From: an uncultured Collinsella sp.
GTDB lineage: Bacteria > Actinomycetota > Coriobacteriia > Coriobacteriales > Coriobacteriaceae
Assembly (NCBI GenBank): GCA_900547345.1
Contig: URGG01000019.1
Span: 1 to 23,753 of the forward strand
Direction of reading: 5' to 3'
DNA length: 23,753 bases
This document shows, piece after piece, positions 1 to 8,000 of this stretch; the stretch's first letter is position 1; each line of letters starts with the position of its first letter. The position numbers and the translations under genes are program-made. Below the pieces are notes generated by a model, which saw only the letters and a program-made list of their open reading frames with translations, was not told the origin of the DNA and ran no database searches.

Positions 1-422
1 CCCTTCAGTTTTATACCGCAGCTTACTATGGCATCCACAGCCTTTATCATTGCCCAAAGGCCGCCTTTCATATCGCAGGTGCCGCGGCCATAGAGTTTAT
101 CGTTGCGCACGATCGCTCCGAGCGGCGGAATGTCCGCGTCCCAGCCATCGCCCAGCGTAACGGTATCCATATGGCAGATATAGACGAGCCGTGGCTCGTC
201 GCTCAGTCCCGGCACGGTGACCATAAGGTTGCGGCGCCCGGGCAGCACCTCGAGTTCCTCAACCTGCACGGCATGGAGCACCGGATGACTCAGCTGCGCC
301 AACCGTTCCTCAGCCAACGCTTTGATATAGCGCTCAATCTCGTCCTCATACGCACCCGGGTCTGAGCTGTCGATCCGCACGAGTCCTTGCGTAAGCCGCC
401 AAGCAAAATCTGTATCAACCAT
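1..422 (-). CDS. M20-family metallopeptidase (ArgE/DapE/CPG2 type), 3' end outside window
   Basis: The first 140 residues of a zinc-dependent amidohydrolase/peptidase are present; the C-terminal part lies beyond position 1. Visible family motifs are YICHMDTV (residues 81-88; His84 and Asp86 are the usual metal ligand and catalytic-base partner) and GRGTCDMKGG (residues 112-121, bridging Asp117). The family removes acyl groups or C-terminal residues from small peptides and acylated amino acids in the cytoplasm; the substrate cannot be told from this half. I chose the ATG at 420-422 because GAGGTG lies just upstream on the minus strand. It is transcribed in the same direction as serA but separated from it by a strong terminator, so it probably has its own promoter. 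Family call is secure; gene name is not. Confidence 0.9.
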   Translation of the reverse strand, partial: MVDTDFAWRLTQGLVRIDSSDPGAYEDEIERYIKALAEERLAQLSHPVLHAVQVEELEVLPGRRNLMVTVPGLSDEPRLVYICHMDTVTLGDGWDADIPPLGAIVRNDKLYGRGTCDMKGGLWAMIKAVDAIVSCGIKLK

Positions 423-448
423 AGGCACCTCACAGATAGTTAGGTAAA

Positions 449-463
449 CATACAGATTGTATG
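449..463 (-). promoter_or_regulatory. Candidate promoter -10 with overlapping inverted repeat, upstream of the M20 gene
   Basis: On the minus strand TACAAT (plus positions 456-461) fits a sigma-70 -10 box and lies about 35 bases before the M20 start. It overlaps the inverted repeat CATAC (449-453) / GTATG (459-463), which could be an operator. No good -35 box is visible at 16-18 bases spacing, so this is weak. Confidence 0.3.
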
Positions 464-501
464 CCAAGAAGCGGCTCGGTGCATTTAATGGAGTGCTCAC
501 A

Positions 502-536
502 AAAACGGGGGCGCCTCTCGTGCGAAAGGCGCCCCC
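502..536 (-). terminator. Intrinsic terminator after serA
   Basis: A perfect 10-bp stem pairs 507-516 (GGGGGCGCCT) with 527-536 (AGGCGCCCCC) around a 10-base loop. Read on the minus strand, the stem is followed by GTTTTTG, the U-run expected of a Rho-independent terminator. It lies about 65 bases past the serA stop and separates serC-serA from the M20 gene. Confidence 0.88.
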
Positions 537-554
537 GCGGGCATTCAATGTCAG

Positions 555-587
555 TGACGGGCAGGCCACATGGGGAACTGCCCGTCA
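555..587 (-). repeat. Second hairpin just after the serA stop
   Basis: A perfect 10-bp inverted repeat (TGACGGGCAG at 555-564, CTGCCCGTCA at 578-587) begins 13 bases after the serA stop codon. It has no U-run, so it is not a terminator by itself; it may protect the mRNA 3' end ahead of the terminator at 502-536. Confidence 0.6.
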
Positions 588-599
588 GATCAGCCGGCG

Positions 600-1763
600 C
601 TATTTGATTACGCGCACGCGATACATCGACGGAATCTGCTTGAGCGCCTCGATGGTGCTGCTGTCCAGGTGCTCGTCGGTGTCGAACATGGTGTAGGCGT
701 TCTCGCCAGCGGACTCGTTGGTCATACGCTGCACGTTGGCGTTGTCCTTGGCGAGAATGGCCGTGATCTGGCCGATCATGTTGGGCACGTTGGCGTGCAG
801 GCAGGCGATGCGGCTTGCGGCGCGCGCCTTGCCCATGCTGCAGGCGGGGTAGTTGACGCTATGTGCGATGTTGCCGTTCTCCAGGTAATCCTTGAGCTCG
901 CTGATGGCCATATCGGCGCAGTTGGCCTCGGCCTCGCCAGTGCCGGCGCCCGAGTGCGTGGTGATAAACGTGTTCGGCATCTTGACGGTCTTGGGCGTGG
1001 CAAAGTCGCAGCTAAACCAGCTCAGCTTGCCCTCGCGCAGGGCAGCGTCGACGGCGTCCTCGTCAATGATGGTCTCGCGTGCGTAGTTGATCAGCACGGC
1101 GTCCGGGGCCAGCAGGTTGATCTGCTCGGTGCTGATCATGCCGATGGTGTCGGCCTTGCTGGGCACGTGTACGGTGAGGTAGTCGCAGCCGCGGCAGAGA
1201 TCCTCGAGCGTGCCCACACGCTGCACCTCGCGGCTCAGCACCCACGCATGCTCGACGGAAATGAACGGGTCGTAGCCGTAAACGTCCATGCCCAGGTCGA
1301 CGCAGGCGTTGGCGACCTTGGAGCCCACGTTGCCCAGGCCGATGACACCGATGCGCTTGCCCTTGAGCTCGCGGCCCACAAAGGCCTTCTTGGCCTTCTC
1401 GGCATCGACCTGAATCTCGGGATCGTCGGCGTTGTCGCGCACCCAGTTCATCGATTGCACCACGCCGCGGCTCGAGAGCACCAGCATGCCTAGGACGAGC
1501 TCCTTAACGGCGTTGCTGTTAGCGCCGGGGGAGTTAAAGACGACGACGCCCTTCTTGGCGTACTCCTCGACGGGGATGTTGTTGACGCCGGCGCCGCAGC
1601 GGGCGATGGCGCGGATGCCCTCGGGCAGCTCGTAGCCGTGCAGGTCGGTCGAGCGCATCAGGATGGCGTCGGCCTCTTCGGCGGTGCTCACAAATTCGTA
1701 GCCCTCGCCAAACTCGACTTTGCCGTCTTTAGTGATGTCGTCGATGGTCTTAATCTTACGCAT
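600..1763 (-). CDS. serA: D-3-phosphoglycerate dehydrogenase (short form with C-terminal ACT-like domain)
   Basis: Catalyses NAD-dependent oxidation of 3-phosphoglycerate to 3-phosphohydroxypyruvate, the first step of serine synthesis. At 387 residues it matches the short Firmicutes/Actinobacteria type. The NAD-binding motif GLGNVG is at residues 142-147. The substrate/catalytic Arg is in NYARE (Arg229) and the catalytic His in TTHSGAGT (His270). The last ~70 residues (HANVPNMIGQITAIL...) form an ACT-like fold, which in this family usually binds serine for feedback control. Oddity: the segment CDFATPKTVKMPN, where relatives have a catalytic Glu (DFPNE or DVFPTEP), has no acidic residue after the Asp. 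It follows serC by 70 bases on the same strand, so the two are probably co-transcribed. The start ATG is preceded by AAGGAG on the minus strand. Confidence 0.93.
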   Translation of the reverse strand: MRKIKTIDDITKDGKVEFGEGYEFVSTAEEADAILMRSTDLHGYELPEGIRAIARCGAGVNNIPVEEYAKKGVVVFNSPGANSNAVKELVLGMLVLSSRGVVQSMNWVRDNADDPEIQVDAEKAKKAFVGRELKGKRIGVIGLGNVGSKVANACVDLGMDVYGYDPFISVEHAWVLSREVQRVGTLEDLCRGCDYLTVHVPSKADTIGMISTEQINLLAPDAVLINYARETIIDEDAVDAALREGKLSWFSCDFATPKTVKMPNTFITTHSGAGTGEAEANCADMAISELKDYLENGNIAHSVNYPACSMGKARAASRIACLHANVPNMIGQITAILAKDNANVQRMTNESAGENAYTMFDTDEHLDSSTIEALKQIPSMYRVRVIK

Positions 1764-1833
1764 GGAAAAACTCCTTAGCAGGTTTGTCTAAAACAAGTGG
1801 TTTGAAGTGGCTGGTCGGCCCGCGCGTTGCGGG

Positions 1834-2958
1834 CTAGTTAGATCGCGGGCTCAAACTATGCTGCGCTTCGAAGTCCTTCATGTACGAGGCCAGTGCCTGC
1901 ACGTCTTCCATGGTTACGGCGTTGTAGACGCTGGCGCGCATACCGCCCACCAGGCGATGGCCCTTGACGTTTTGAATCTGGTGCCCGGCCGCGCCTGCGA
2001 CAAAGGCCGCGTCGAGTTCGGCGTCGCCGGTGCGGAAGGTGACGTTGGCGATGGAGCGGCTGTCGGCCTGCGTAGTGCTATGGAACAGCTCGCTGTGCTC
2101 GAGCAGGTCATAGAGCAGATTGGCCTTGGCCCAGTTGCGCTCGGCCATGGCGGCAAGTCCGCCGGTTTTCTCAACCCAACGGAACACCTTGCCGCATACG
2201 TAGATACCAAAGGTGTTGGGCGTGTTGAGCATGGAGCCCTTGGCGGCCTGGGCCTTGAGGTCCATGTACTGCGGCGTTTGCGCAAAGGCGGGGCCGTCGG
2301 CGATGAGGTCGTCGCGCACGATGACCACGGTCACGCCCGCGGCGCCGGCGTTTTTCTGCGCGCCGGCGTAAATGAGCCCGTAGCGCTCAACGTCGAGCGG
2401 CTGCGACAGAAAGCAGCTCGAGACATCGGCGACCAGCGGTACGTCGCCGCAGTTGGGCAGCTCGTGGTACATGGTGCCAAAGATGGTGTTGTTCTGGCAG
2501 ATGTAGACGTAGTCGAGCCCGTTGCTTGCGGCCTCGGCGGCAATGCGCGCGTTGACGTCGGCCATGGTGGGTATGCGGTCGAAATTGGTGTCCTTGGAGC
2601 TCGCGAGCAGCACGGCCTCGCCGTACTTGGCGGCTTCTTTGTATGCCTTGTTGGCAAAGTTGCCGGTCACGATGTAGCCGGCGCGCCCGCGGCGCATGAG
2701 GTTCATGGGGATGCCCGCAAACTGCAGCGTGGCGCCGCCCTGCAAAAACAGGACACGGTAGTTGTCGGGGATGCTCAGCAGACGACGCAGGGTTGCCTCG
2801 GCGTCGTCGATAATCTGCTGGTACATGCTAGATCGATGGCTCATCTCGAGCACGGACATGCCACAACCGCGGTAGTCCATCATCTCGTCGGCGATCTCGG
2901 CGAGCACGCTTGTAGGCAGTGCGGCCGGGCCAGCAGAGAAGTTGTGCACACGTGCCAT
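1834..2958 (-). CDS. serC: Phosphoserine aminotransferase
   Basis: PLP-dependent enzyme that transfers an amino group from glutamate to 3-phosphohydroxypyruvate, the second step of serine synthesis. The protein is 374 residues. It starts ARVHNFSAGPAALP, the hallmark N-terminus of SerC (FSAGP at residues 7-11), and has the PLP-lysine motif in YAGAQKN (Lys202). GGATLQF (residues 74-80) belongs to the phosphate/PLP-binding region. The purine-rich GAGGGGGAAC upstream serves as ribosome binding site for the ATG at 2956-2958. It heads the serC-serA unit: the product of SerA is the substrate of SerC. No phosphoserine phosphatase gene (serB) is in the window. Confidence 0.95.
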   Translation of the reverse strand: MARVHNFSAGPAALPTSVLAEIADEMMDYRGCGMSVLEMSHRSSMYQQIIDDAEATLRRLLSIPDNYRVLFLQGGATLQFAGIPMNLMRRGRAGYIVTGNFANKAYKEAAKYGEAVLLASSKDTNFDRIPTMADVNARIAAEAASNGLDYVYICQNNTIFGTMYHELPNCGDVPLVADVSSCFLSQPLDVERYGLIYAGAQKNAGAAGVTVVIVRDDLIADGPAFAQTPQYMDLKAQAAKGSMLNTPNTFGIYVCGKVFRWVEKTGGLAAMAERNWAKANLLYDLLEHSELFHSTTQADSRSIANVTFRTGDAELDAAFVAGAAGHQIQNVKGHRLVGGMRASVYNAVTMEDVQALASYMKDFEAQHSLSPRSN

Positions 2959-2997
2959 CTTCTAGTTCCCCCTCGTAGTCGTTTGAACGTTCGGGAT

Positions 2998-3006
2998 ACT
3001 TTAGCA
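2998..3006 (-). promoter_or_regulatory. Candidate extended -10 promoter for serC-serA
   Basis: Minus-strand TGCTAAAGT (plus 2998-3006) has the TGn extension followed by TAAAGT, four of six matches to TATAAT, about 40 bases ahead of the serC start. No convincing -35 is present, which an extended -10 can tolerate. A perfect 8-bp palindrome GAACGTTC lies between it and serC. Confidence 0.35.
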
Positions 3007-3094
3007 CAGTGGAGCGCCAGGCGCGACCGCATCACGGTAAAACTCGAGCGCGCTGCTATGATTTACAGGATGGTTACATGGGAGAGGGGTGACC

Positions 3095-3268
3095 TTATCT
3101 GATGGCTCGCATCCGATCTGCCTCAGCTTTTGCTTGTTTCCAGGGGCGCACACGACCGTTGGTGAGGTCGTCGTAACCATGAGCGATGGTACGTTGAATG
3201 TGATCTTCGCGTTCCTGAATGGTAGTTAGCGCGCGCGTCTGATCAGAAATAGGCTTTACGACAGGCAT
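3095..3268 (-). CDS. Small orphan antitoxin-like protein (Phd/YefM-type N-terminus)
   Basis: A 57-residue basic protein beginning MPVVKPISD, which resembles the opening of Phd/YefM antitoxins (M-P-x-V-x-P-I-S-D-L). It ends with GRVRPWKQAKAEADRMRAIR, like the toxin-contacting tail of small type II antitoxins. An in-frame ATG lies upstream (3290-3292), but AAGGAG sits 6-7 bases before the ATG at 3266-3268, which decides the start. No RelE/YoeB/Doc-like toxin is visible on either side: downstream is only 136 bases to serC, and upstream is the brxA leader on the other strand. In this family the N-terminus binds the operator and the C-terminus blocks the toxin. Either an orphan that acts in trans or a remnant. 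Assignment is by motif resemblance only. Confidence 0.6.
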   Translation of the reverse strand: MPVVKPISDQTRALTTIQEREDHIQRTIAHGYDDLTNGRVRPWKQAKAEADRMRAIR

Positions 3269-3575
3269 ACGAAACTCCTTACATAGAAGCATATGTATAA
3301 CTCTATGTTGAATATAGCGGAGGGTGGCGTTGGGCGTGTGCGTGCCTGCATTCGTAAGCGCGGTTGTCTGGCAAGTGTGATTTGGGGCGACCTCGTTAAA
3401 GTTTCTAAGCTGCGAAAATGACCGTTAACCGGATTAAATTTTGTTGCTCAACATTTGACACTCTGGGCGTGGTAACTTTTTTACCAACAGGTATGATTAT
3501 TGTCATGTGCGCCGCGCCTGCCCGCCGGGTTGCGGCGCACTTGTGACAGCCTTTGACACCCTTGGAGCGTGTACT
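3269..3575 (+). other. Divergent leader between the antitoxin-like gene and BREX, with candidate operator sites
   Basis: No gene is supported here. On the plus strand there is a TATGAT -10 candidate at 3492-3497. An inverted repeat TGGTAA (3470-3475) / TTACCA (3481-3486) overlaps the place of its -35 and could be a repressor site. A TTGACA at 3455-3460 is too far from TATGAT (31 bases) to pair with it. An approximate direct repeat occurs at 3454 (TTTGACACTCTGGGCGTG) and 3552 (TTTGACACCCTTGGAGCGTG), the second ending at the brxA ribosome binding site. The BREX operon promoter probably lies here, but its exact place is uncertain. Confidence 0.35.
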
Positions 3576-3641
3576 GTGGATGTAACCACAAAAAGCGTTC
3601 GGGGGGGGGGTGCTCACTCGCGAGCAATTCCTCCCGCATGA
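3576..3641 (+). other. Alternative brxA start frame, closed by the current G-run length
   Basis: GTG at 3576-3578 is preceded by GGAG (3564-3567) with 8 bases spacing, the best ribosome binding site near brxA. Reading from it gives VDVTTKSVRGGG... through the G-run, then terminates at TGA 3639-3641. If the run had nine G instead of ten, the same frame would enter brxA directly (VDVTTKSVRGG-VLTREQF) and give a 227-residue protein. Confidence 0.6.
3601..3610 (+). repeat. Ten-base poly-G tract at the brxA start
   Basis: An uninterrupted run of ten G, the last of which is the first base of the GTG start of the brxA frame as written. Runs of this length change by slipped-strand mispairing, and in the related Streptomyces Pgl system a G-tract makes pglX phase-variable (established knowledge). 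Here a change of one base would connect or disconnect brxA from its best start site. Confidence 0.9.
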
Positions 3642-4260
3642 GATGCGCATCGTCGCTGCCCTTCGTATGCAGGGCGCAAGCGACGAGCAGGTCATTGTAC
3701 GCGTAAAGAGCGAGAACCTCTTTCAATATCCCACGGAGCGCATGGTCGCCAACCGCGCAACCGTGTGCCTTCGCCGCCTTGACGCCATGGTGCCCACGGA
3801 TGCCGTATGCGCCGCGCGCGGCATCGACCCCAAAACCGCCGTCGAGGCTGCGTCATCCCTAACCAGGCTCATGGCATCCGGCACTCCCACGCAGGCGGAC
3901 CAGGCCATCTTCTACAGCATGATCTGCCGCTACGATATCGTGCGCGAGCTCGTGCTCGTCGAGGTAGGGGAGCGCCTACAAAACTTCGATTATGCCTTTA
4001 CGGCGGTTGACCTCAACGCCTTTATGACACGCTTTACCACGGAGTATCTGGACGCGGCCCGCTGGACCGAGGCCACGGTCAAGCGCATTAAGGGCTCGCT
4101 CCGCCAGACGCTCCGCCATGCCGGCCTTATCGGCGAGGGCCAGGGCCCGGAGTCCGAGCGCCTGTCTGCGCTCTTCCTTGACCCCGATATTGAGCATGCC
4201 CTTCTGCAGCTTGGCGAACAGTCGCTTGTCGTTGCCCTTACAGGAAGGGCGGTAATCTAG
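3610..4260 (+). CDS. brxA: BREX protein BrxA (DUF1819)
   Basis: A 216-residue all-helical protein recognised as BrxA/DUF1819 by sequence character and by its place as first gene of a type 1 BREX operon. Representative segments are REQFLPHEMRIVAALRMQGAS near the N-terminus and NAFMTRFTTEYLDAARWTEATVKRIKGSLRQTLRHAGL near residues 134-172. The family was first predicted to have a NusB-like nucleic-acid-binding fold and is a small accessory component of the defence complex. The GTG at 3610 has no normal ribosome binding site, since it is inside a G-run. The ATG at 3643 has none either. The true start is probably GTG 3576, which is out of frame at the present G count. Its stop is one base before the ATG of brxB (4262), so the two are coupled. 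Confidence 0.85.
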   Translation: MLTREQFLPHEMRIVAALRMQGASDEQVIVRVKSENLFQYPTERMVANRATVCLRRLDAMVPTDAVCAARGIDPKTAVEAASSLTRLMASGTPTQADQAIFYSMICRYDIVRELVLVEVGERLQNFDYAFTAVDLNAFMTRFTTEYLDAARWTEATVKRIKGSLRQTLRHAGLIGEGQGPESERLSALFLDPDIEHALLQLGEQSLVVALTGRAVI

Positions 4261-4261
4261 C

Positions 4262-4954
4262 ATGGCGCACATCAGCACCGCCGACGGTCCCGCGATAACT
4301 CCGGCGACCGACATCACCGCCAACATCGGTATCCGCTCCCGCGACCGCGTCGTGGCAGCCCATTCCCATACCAAACGCGCCCGCCAGGAGTTCGAGCGGC
4401 GCTCTCAGCTCCTCCGCGCATGTCTAAGCAACGAGGATTTTCTCTCCAACAAAGGCATCGGCAACGAGATTGGATTTCATACCTTCTGCTACGACCCGGC
4501 GCTCGAGTTTGAGGCCCGCGCGTTATTTGACACCCTGGCGCATGACTCCGCGGCTGGCAAGCTCCCCTGTGCGCTCAAGGTCGTAAACCTCTATGACGTT
4601 GTGCTGGCGATTCTTGATGACCTCGATGTTCTTGAAGCCATGCAAGAGCAAGAAACTGATTTTGGCTCAAAGGCAGTGCTCGATGACGTGGTTGATTATT
4701 GCCAGCCTGATGTTGTCTCCGATGTGGTTTTGGACCTGACGCAACCACATGTACCGGGCGATGCGATTTTGCTCGTTGGGGTTGGCGAGGTTTACCCCTT
4801 TTTGAGAGTCCATAACCTGTTCGATTCAATGCAGTCTGACTTTTCTGATGTCCCCGTTATTGCGGCTTACCCCGGCACCTTTAACGGTTCATCTGTCACC
4901 TTGTTTAACAGGCTTGCAGCAGAGAATTACTATCGCGCAATCGATATCTCTTAA
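4262..4954 (+). CDS. brxB: BREX protein BrxB (DUF1788)
   Basis: A 230-residue protein with the DUF1788 signature: NEDFLSNKGIGNEIGFHTFCYDP (residues 57-79), then near the C-terminus GVGEVYPFLRVHNLFDSMQ and the typical ending NYYRAIDI. BrxB is an essential BREX component of unknown chemistry. The first ~45 residues (ISTADGPAITPATD...) are not part of the usual domain. They are encoded right behind the brxA stop, so translation is probably coupled, but a later internal start is possible. From about 4560 to the end the codon choice is visibly AT-richer than in brxA, a change that continues into brxC and suggests recombination inside the operon. Confidence 0.87.
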   Translation: MAHISTADGPAITPATDITANIGIRSRDRVVAAHSHTKRARQEFERRSQLLRACLSNEDFLSNKGIGNEIGFHTFCYDPALEFEARALFDTLAHDSAAGKLPCALKVVNLYDVVLAILDDLDVLEAMQEQETDFGSKAVLDDVVDYCQPDVVSDVVLDLTQPHVPGDAILLVGVGEVYPFLRVHNLFDSMQSDFSDVPVIAAYPGTFNGSSVTLFNRLAAENYYRAIDIS

Positions 4955-5010
4955 GTGTGACTTTCCGCCCGCTTTGTTGACTGCCGTTCTCCAGCTTTAA
5001 GGAGTTTACA

Positions 5011-8000
5011 ATGGATAACACAACTGTTCGCAATCTCTTCGCGAAGGACATCAACCGTTCCATTAATGGTGTTGTTGTCGCTGACGATGAGAAAGACGAG
5101 TCAATTAGGCAAGAGCTTAGCGAGTATGTGGTGACGCGCGAGCTGCAAGGTCACTTCGCAACTTTATTTAAAGCCTACGGCGATTCTCTGTATAACCCTA
5201 CCAACAAAATGGGCGTATGGGTCAGTGGATTTTATGGGTCCGGTAAGTCACACTTTCTTAAAATCTTGAGCTATTTGCTTGGGAATCTCAATGTTGATGG
5301 GAAGCGCGCTATCTCTTTTTTTGATGGCAAGATTGCCGATCCGTTGGTGTTTGCTTCCATGGAGCACGCCTGTTCCGTTCCTACGCAAACCTTACTGTTC
5401 AATATCGACACCAAGGCGGGGTCGTGGAAGGGCGATAAGGCATCTGTTGCTGTTCTCTATGGATTCCAGCGCGTGTTTTATGAGGCGCGAGGGTTTTACG
5501 GCGTTAAGCCCAAGCTTGCTCAGCTTGAGGAGTACATCGATGAGATAGGTAAAACTCAAGAGTTTCGCGACGAATTTGAGCGTCTAACAGGAAAAACATG
5601 GCTCGAAAATCGCAAGACCTATAGGTATAACAAGGCTTTTCGTAAGCTTCTTAAATCTGTTCTGGGCATGAGCGACGATGAAATTAGTGCATGGGTCTCT
5701 GCTCCTGATGACGAGCTTCTTCAGCCTGATGAATTTGCTCAAAAGGTTAAGGAGTACATTGACGCTCAGGCGGCTGCCAATGGTGGCGATTTTCGCTTGG
5801 TCTTCATGGTTGATGAGGTTGGCCAGTTTATTGCTAACGGCGGCAATTCGGATCGTCTGTTGAGTCTCCAGACGGTAGTCGAGGAACTCGGATCAGTTTG
5901 TGGTGGCCGTGTTTGGGTGATGGTTTCGAGTCAAGAAGACATCTACAATCTCGGTTTACCGGGCGGGCTGGATACGAGCATGTTCTCTAAGATCTTGGGT
6001 CGATTTGATACTCGCCTTTCGCTTTCCAGCTCCAGCGCTGACGAGGTCATTCAGCGCCGTATTTTGGGGAAGACCGCACCGGCGGCCGATGCGCTTGCCC
6101 AACTCTATAAGCAGGACTCCGCCGTCCTCAAAAACAACTTCACATTTGAAGGCTCACGCGCCGATCTTGCGGGCTATGCCAACGCCAAGGAGTTTGTCGC
6201 CAGCTACCCGTTTGTAGGCTATCAGTTCAAGCTGCTGCCCGACGTCATGACCGAGGTACGCAAGCACGGCGTCAAGGCCAAACACATGTCCACGGGCGAG
6301 CGCTCCATGCTGAGCGCTTTCCAGGAGAGTGCTCAGGCTATCCAGCATGAGCAGACCGGCGCTCTCGTGCCCTTCTGGCGCTTCTTCGACACAATCTCTA
6401 AAGACCTGGAGCACGGCATCATTCAGGTCGTCGTCTGCGCGGAGCGCGCAGCTGAAAACGCAGAAGGTCTTGAGAGCTACGATGTTCGGGTACTTAAGCT
6501 CCTGTACTTGATCCGCTACATCGGCTACGTTAAGGCCTCGGTCGAGAACATCTCCATCTTCATGATTGATAGCCTTGACGTGGACAAGCGCGCCCTTAAG
6601 GACCGCGTCAAGGAATCCCTCGCCCGCTTGGAGCGCGAGAACTACGTTGCGCGCCAGGGTGATACCTACAGCTTCCTTACCGATGAGGAGCAGGAAATTG
6701 CACAGGAGATCGCGCAGACCCCGATCGACAACGCAAAGGTGATCGAGTCTATCAAGAAGCACCTGTTCGAGAGCATCTACACTGCGCGCAAGCTCACCCG
6801 CGAGGCCAACGACTTCCCCTTTGACCGCTACGTGGATGGCTCGATTCATGGATCCAGCATGGGCGGTATGGAACTTTCCGTGGTGACCATGGCCAGTGAC
6901 TTGGGCTGCGCCGACGATGCCGAGTTAGCATTGAAATCTGTGGATAAAGCCATCGTGGCCTTGAGCGACGAGGTGGATTATTGGACCCCACTCGTCAACG
7001 CCGCCAAGATTTGCATGTACGCCCAGACGCGCAACCTGCAGGAGTTACCGCCGAGCACCCGCCAGATTGTCGAGGCCAAAATGCGTGAGAAGGACTCTAA
7101 CGAGAAAGAGGCTGACACCCTTTTGACCGAGGCGGTGCTTCATGCACGATGCGCCGTCAACGGGCGCATGGTTGAGGTCCGTGCCACCAAGCCTGCGCAG
7201 GTCTTCGACCAGGTGCTCGCGCAGTTGTGCGACGTAATCTTTGGTAAGGCTGGCTATATCGGCGCGCCGGTCGAGGGCGATTCCGACATCCGCTCCACGC
7301 TGGCGGGCAATATTCAAGCTGGGCTTGATGGCATGGACGCTGGGAATGCGCGTGCCCTCAAGGATGTCGAGGATTACCTCAGAGTGCAGCATCAGCGTCA
7401 TTTGGATACCGCTATGGGTGATATTCAGCGCAAGTACCAGCAAAAGCCCTATGGCTGGCGCGAGGTCAATATCGCAAATGTGGTGGCGCAGCTTGTGGTT
7501 GAGCAACGCGCGCAAGTGCTGTTTGGCGGTCAGACGATCCAAGCCAACGACAATCGAATGGTGGTGTTCTTGCGCAAGGATGCCGATAAGGTGCAGGTGC
7601 GTCTACGCGTGCGTATGAGTGACCGTTTGCTGCGCGATACGGGCGATCTTATGCGTGACCTGTTTGATCTCAAGACCGTACCCTCCAACGAGGATAAGCT
7701 CGTGGCCGAGCTTAAAGAGCGCCTTGAGAGCCTTCGTCAAGCCTGCCTCGATATGGCGCACGGCTTCTATACGGGCATCAAACCGCTCTATCCGTATCCT
7801 GGCGAGAGTGAGTGCGATAAGATGCGCTCTGAGGTCGTCGACGTCCTTAAGGACCAGAACGAGTCCGAGGCGTTCTTGACCACGTTCACCAAGCATGAGG
7901 AGCGCTTGCTCGATGCCAAGGAAGACTTTGACAAGGTGGTTGAGTTTTTCGAGTCCAACCAACGAACAGCGTTTGACCACGCCAAGGATTTCTTGAGCCG

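Noticed and set aside
1807..3102. Long plus-strand open frame (431 codons) over serC
   Set aside because: It is antisense to a clear SerC protein, has no family features, and arises from the GC-rich third positions of the real gene.
3553..3575. TTGACA at 3553-3558 as a -35 box for brxA
   Set aside because: At 17 bases spacing the -10 would be the GTG start itself (TGTGGA), with no resemblance to TATAAT.
4526..4542. Third TTTGACACCCTGG-like match inside brxB
   Set aside because: It lies in coding sequence in good frame; treated as chance similarity to the leader repeats.
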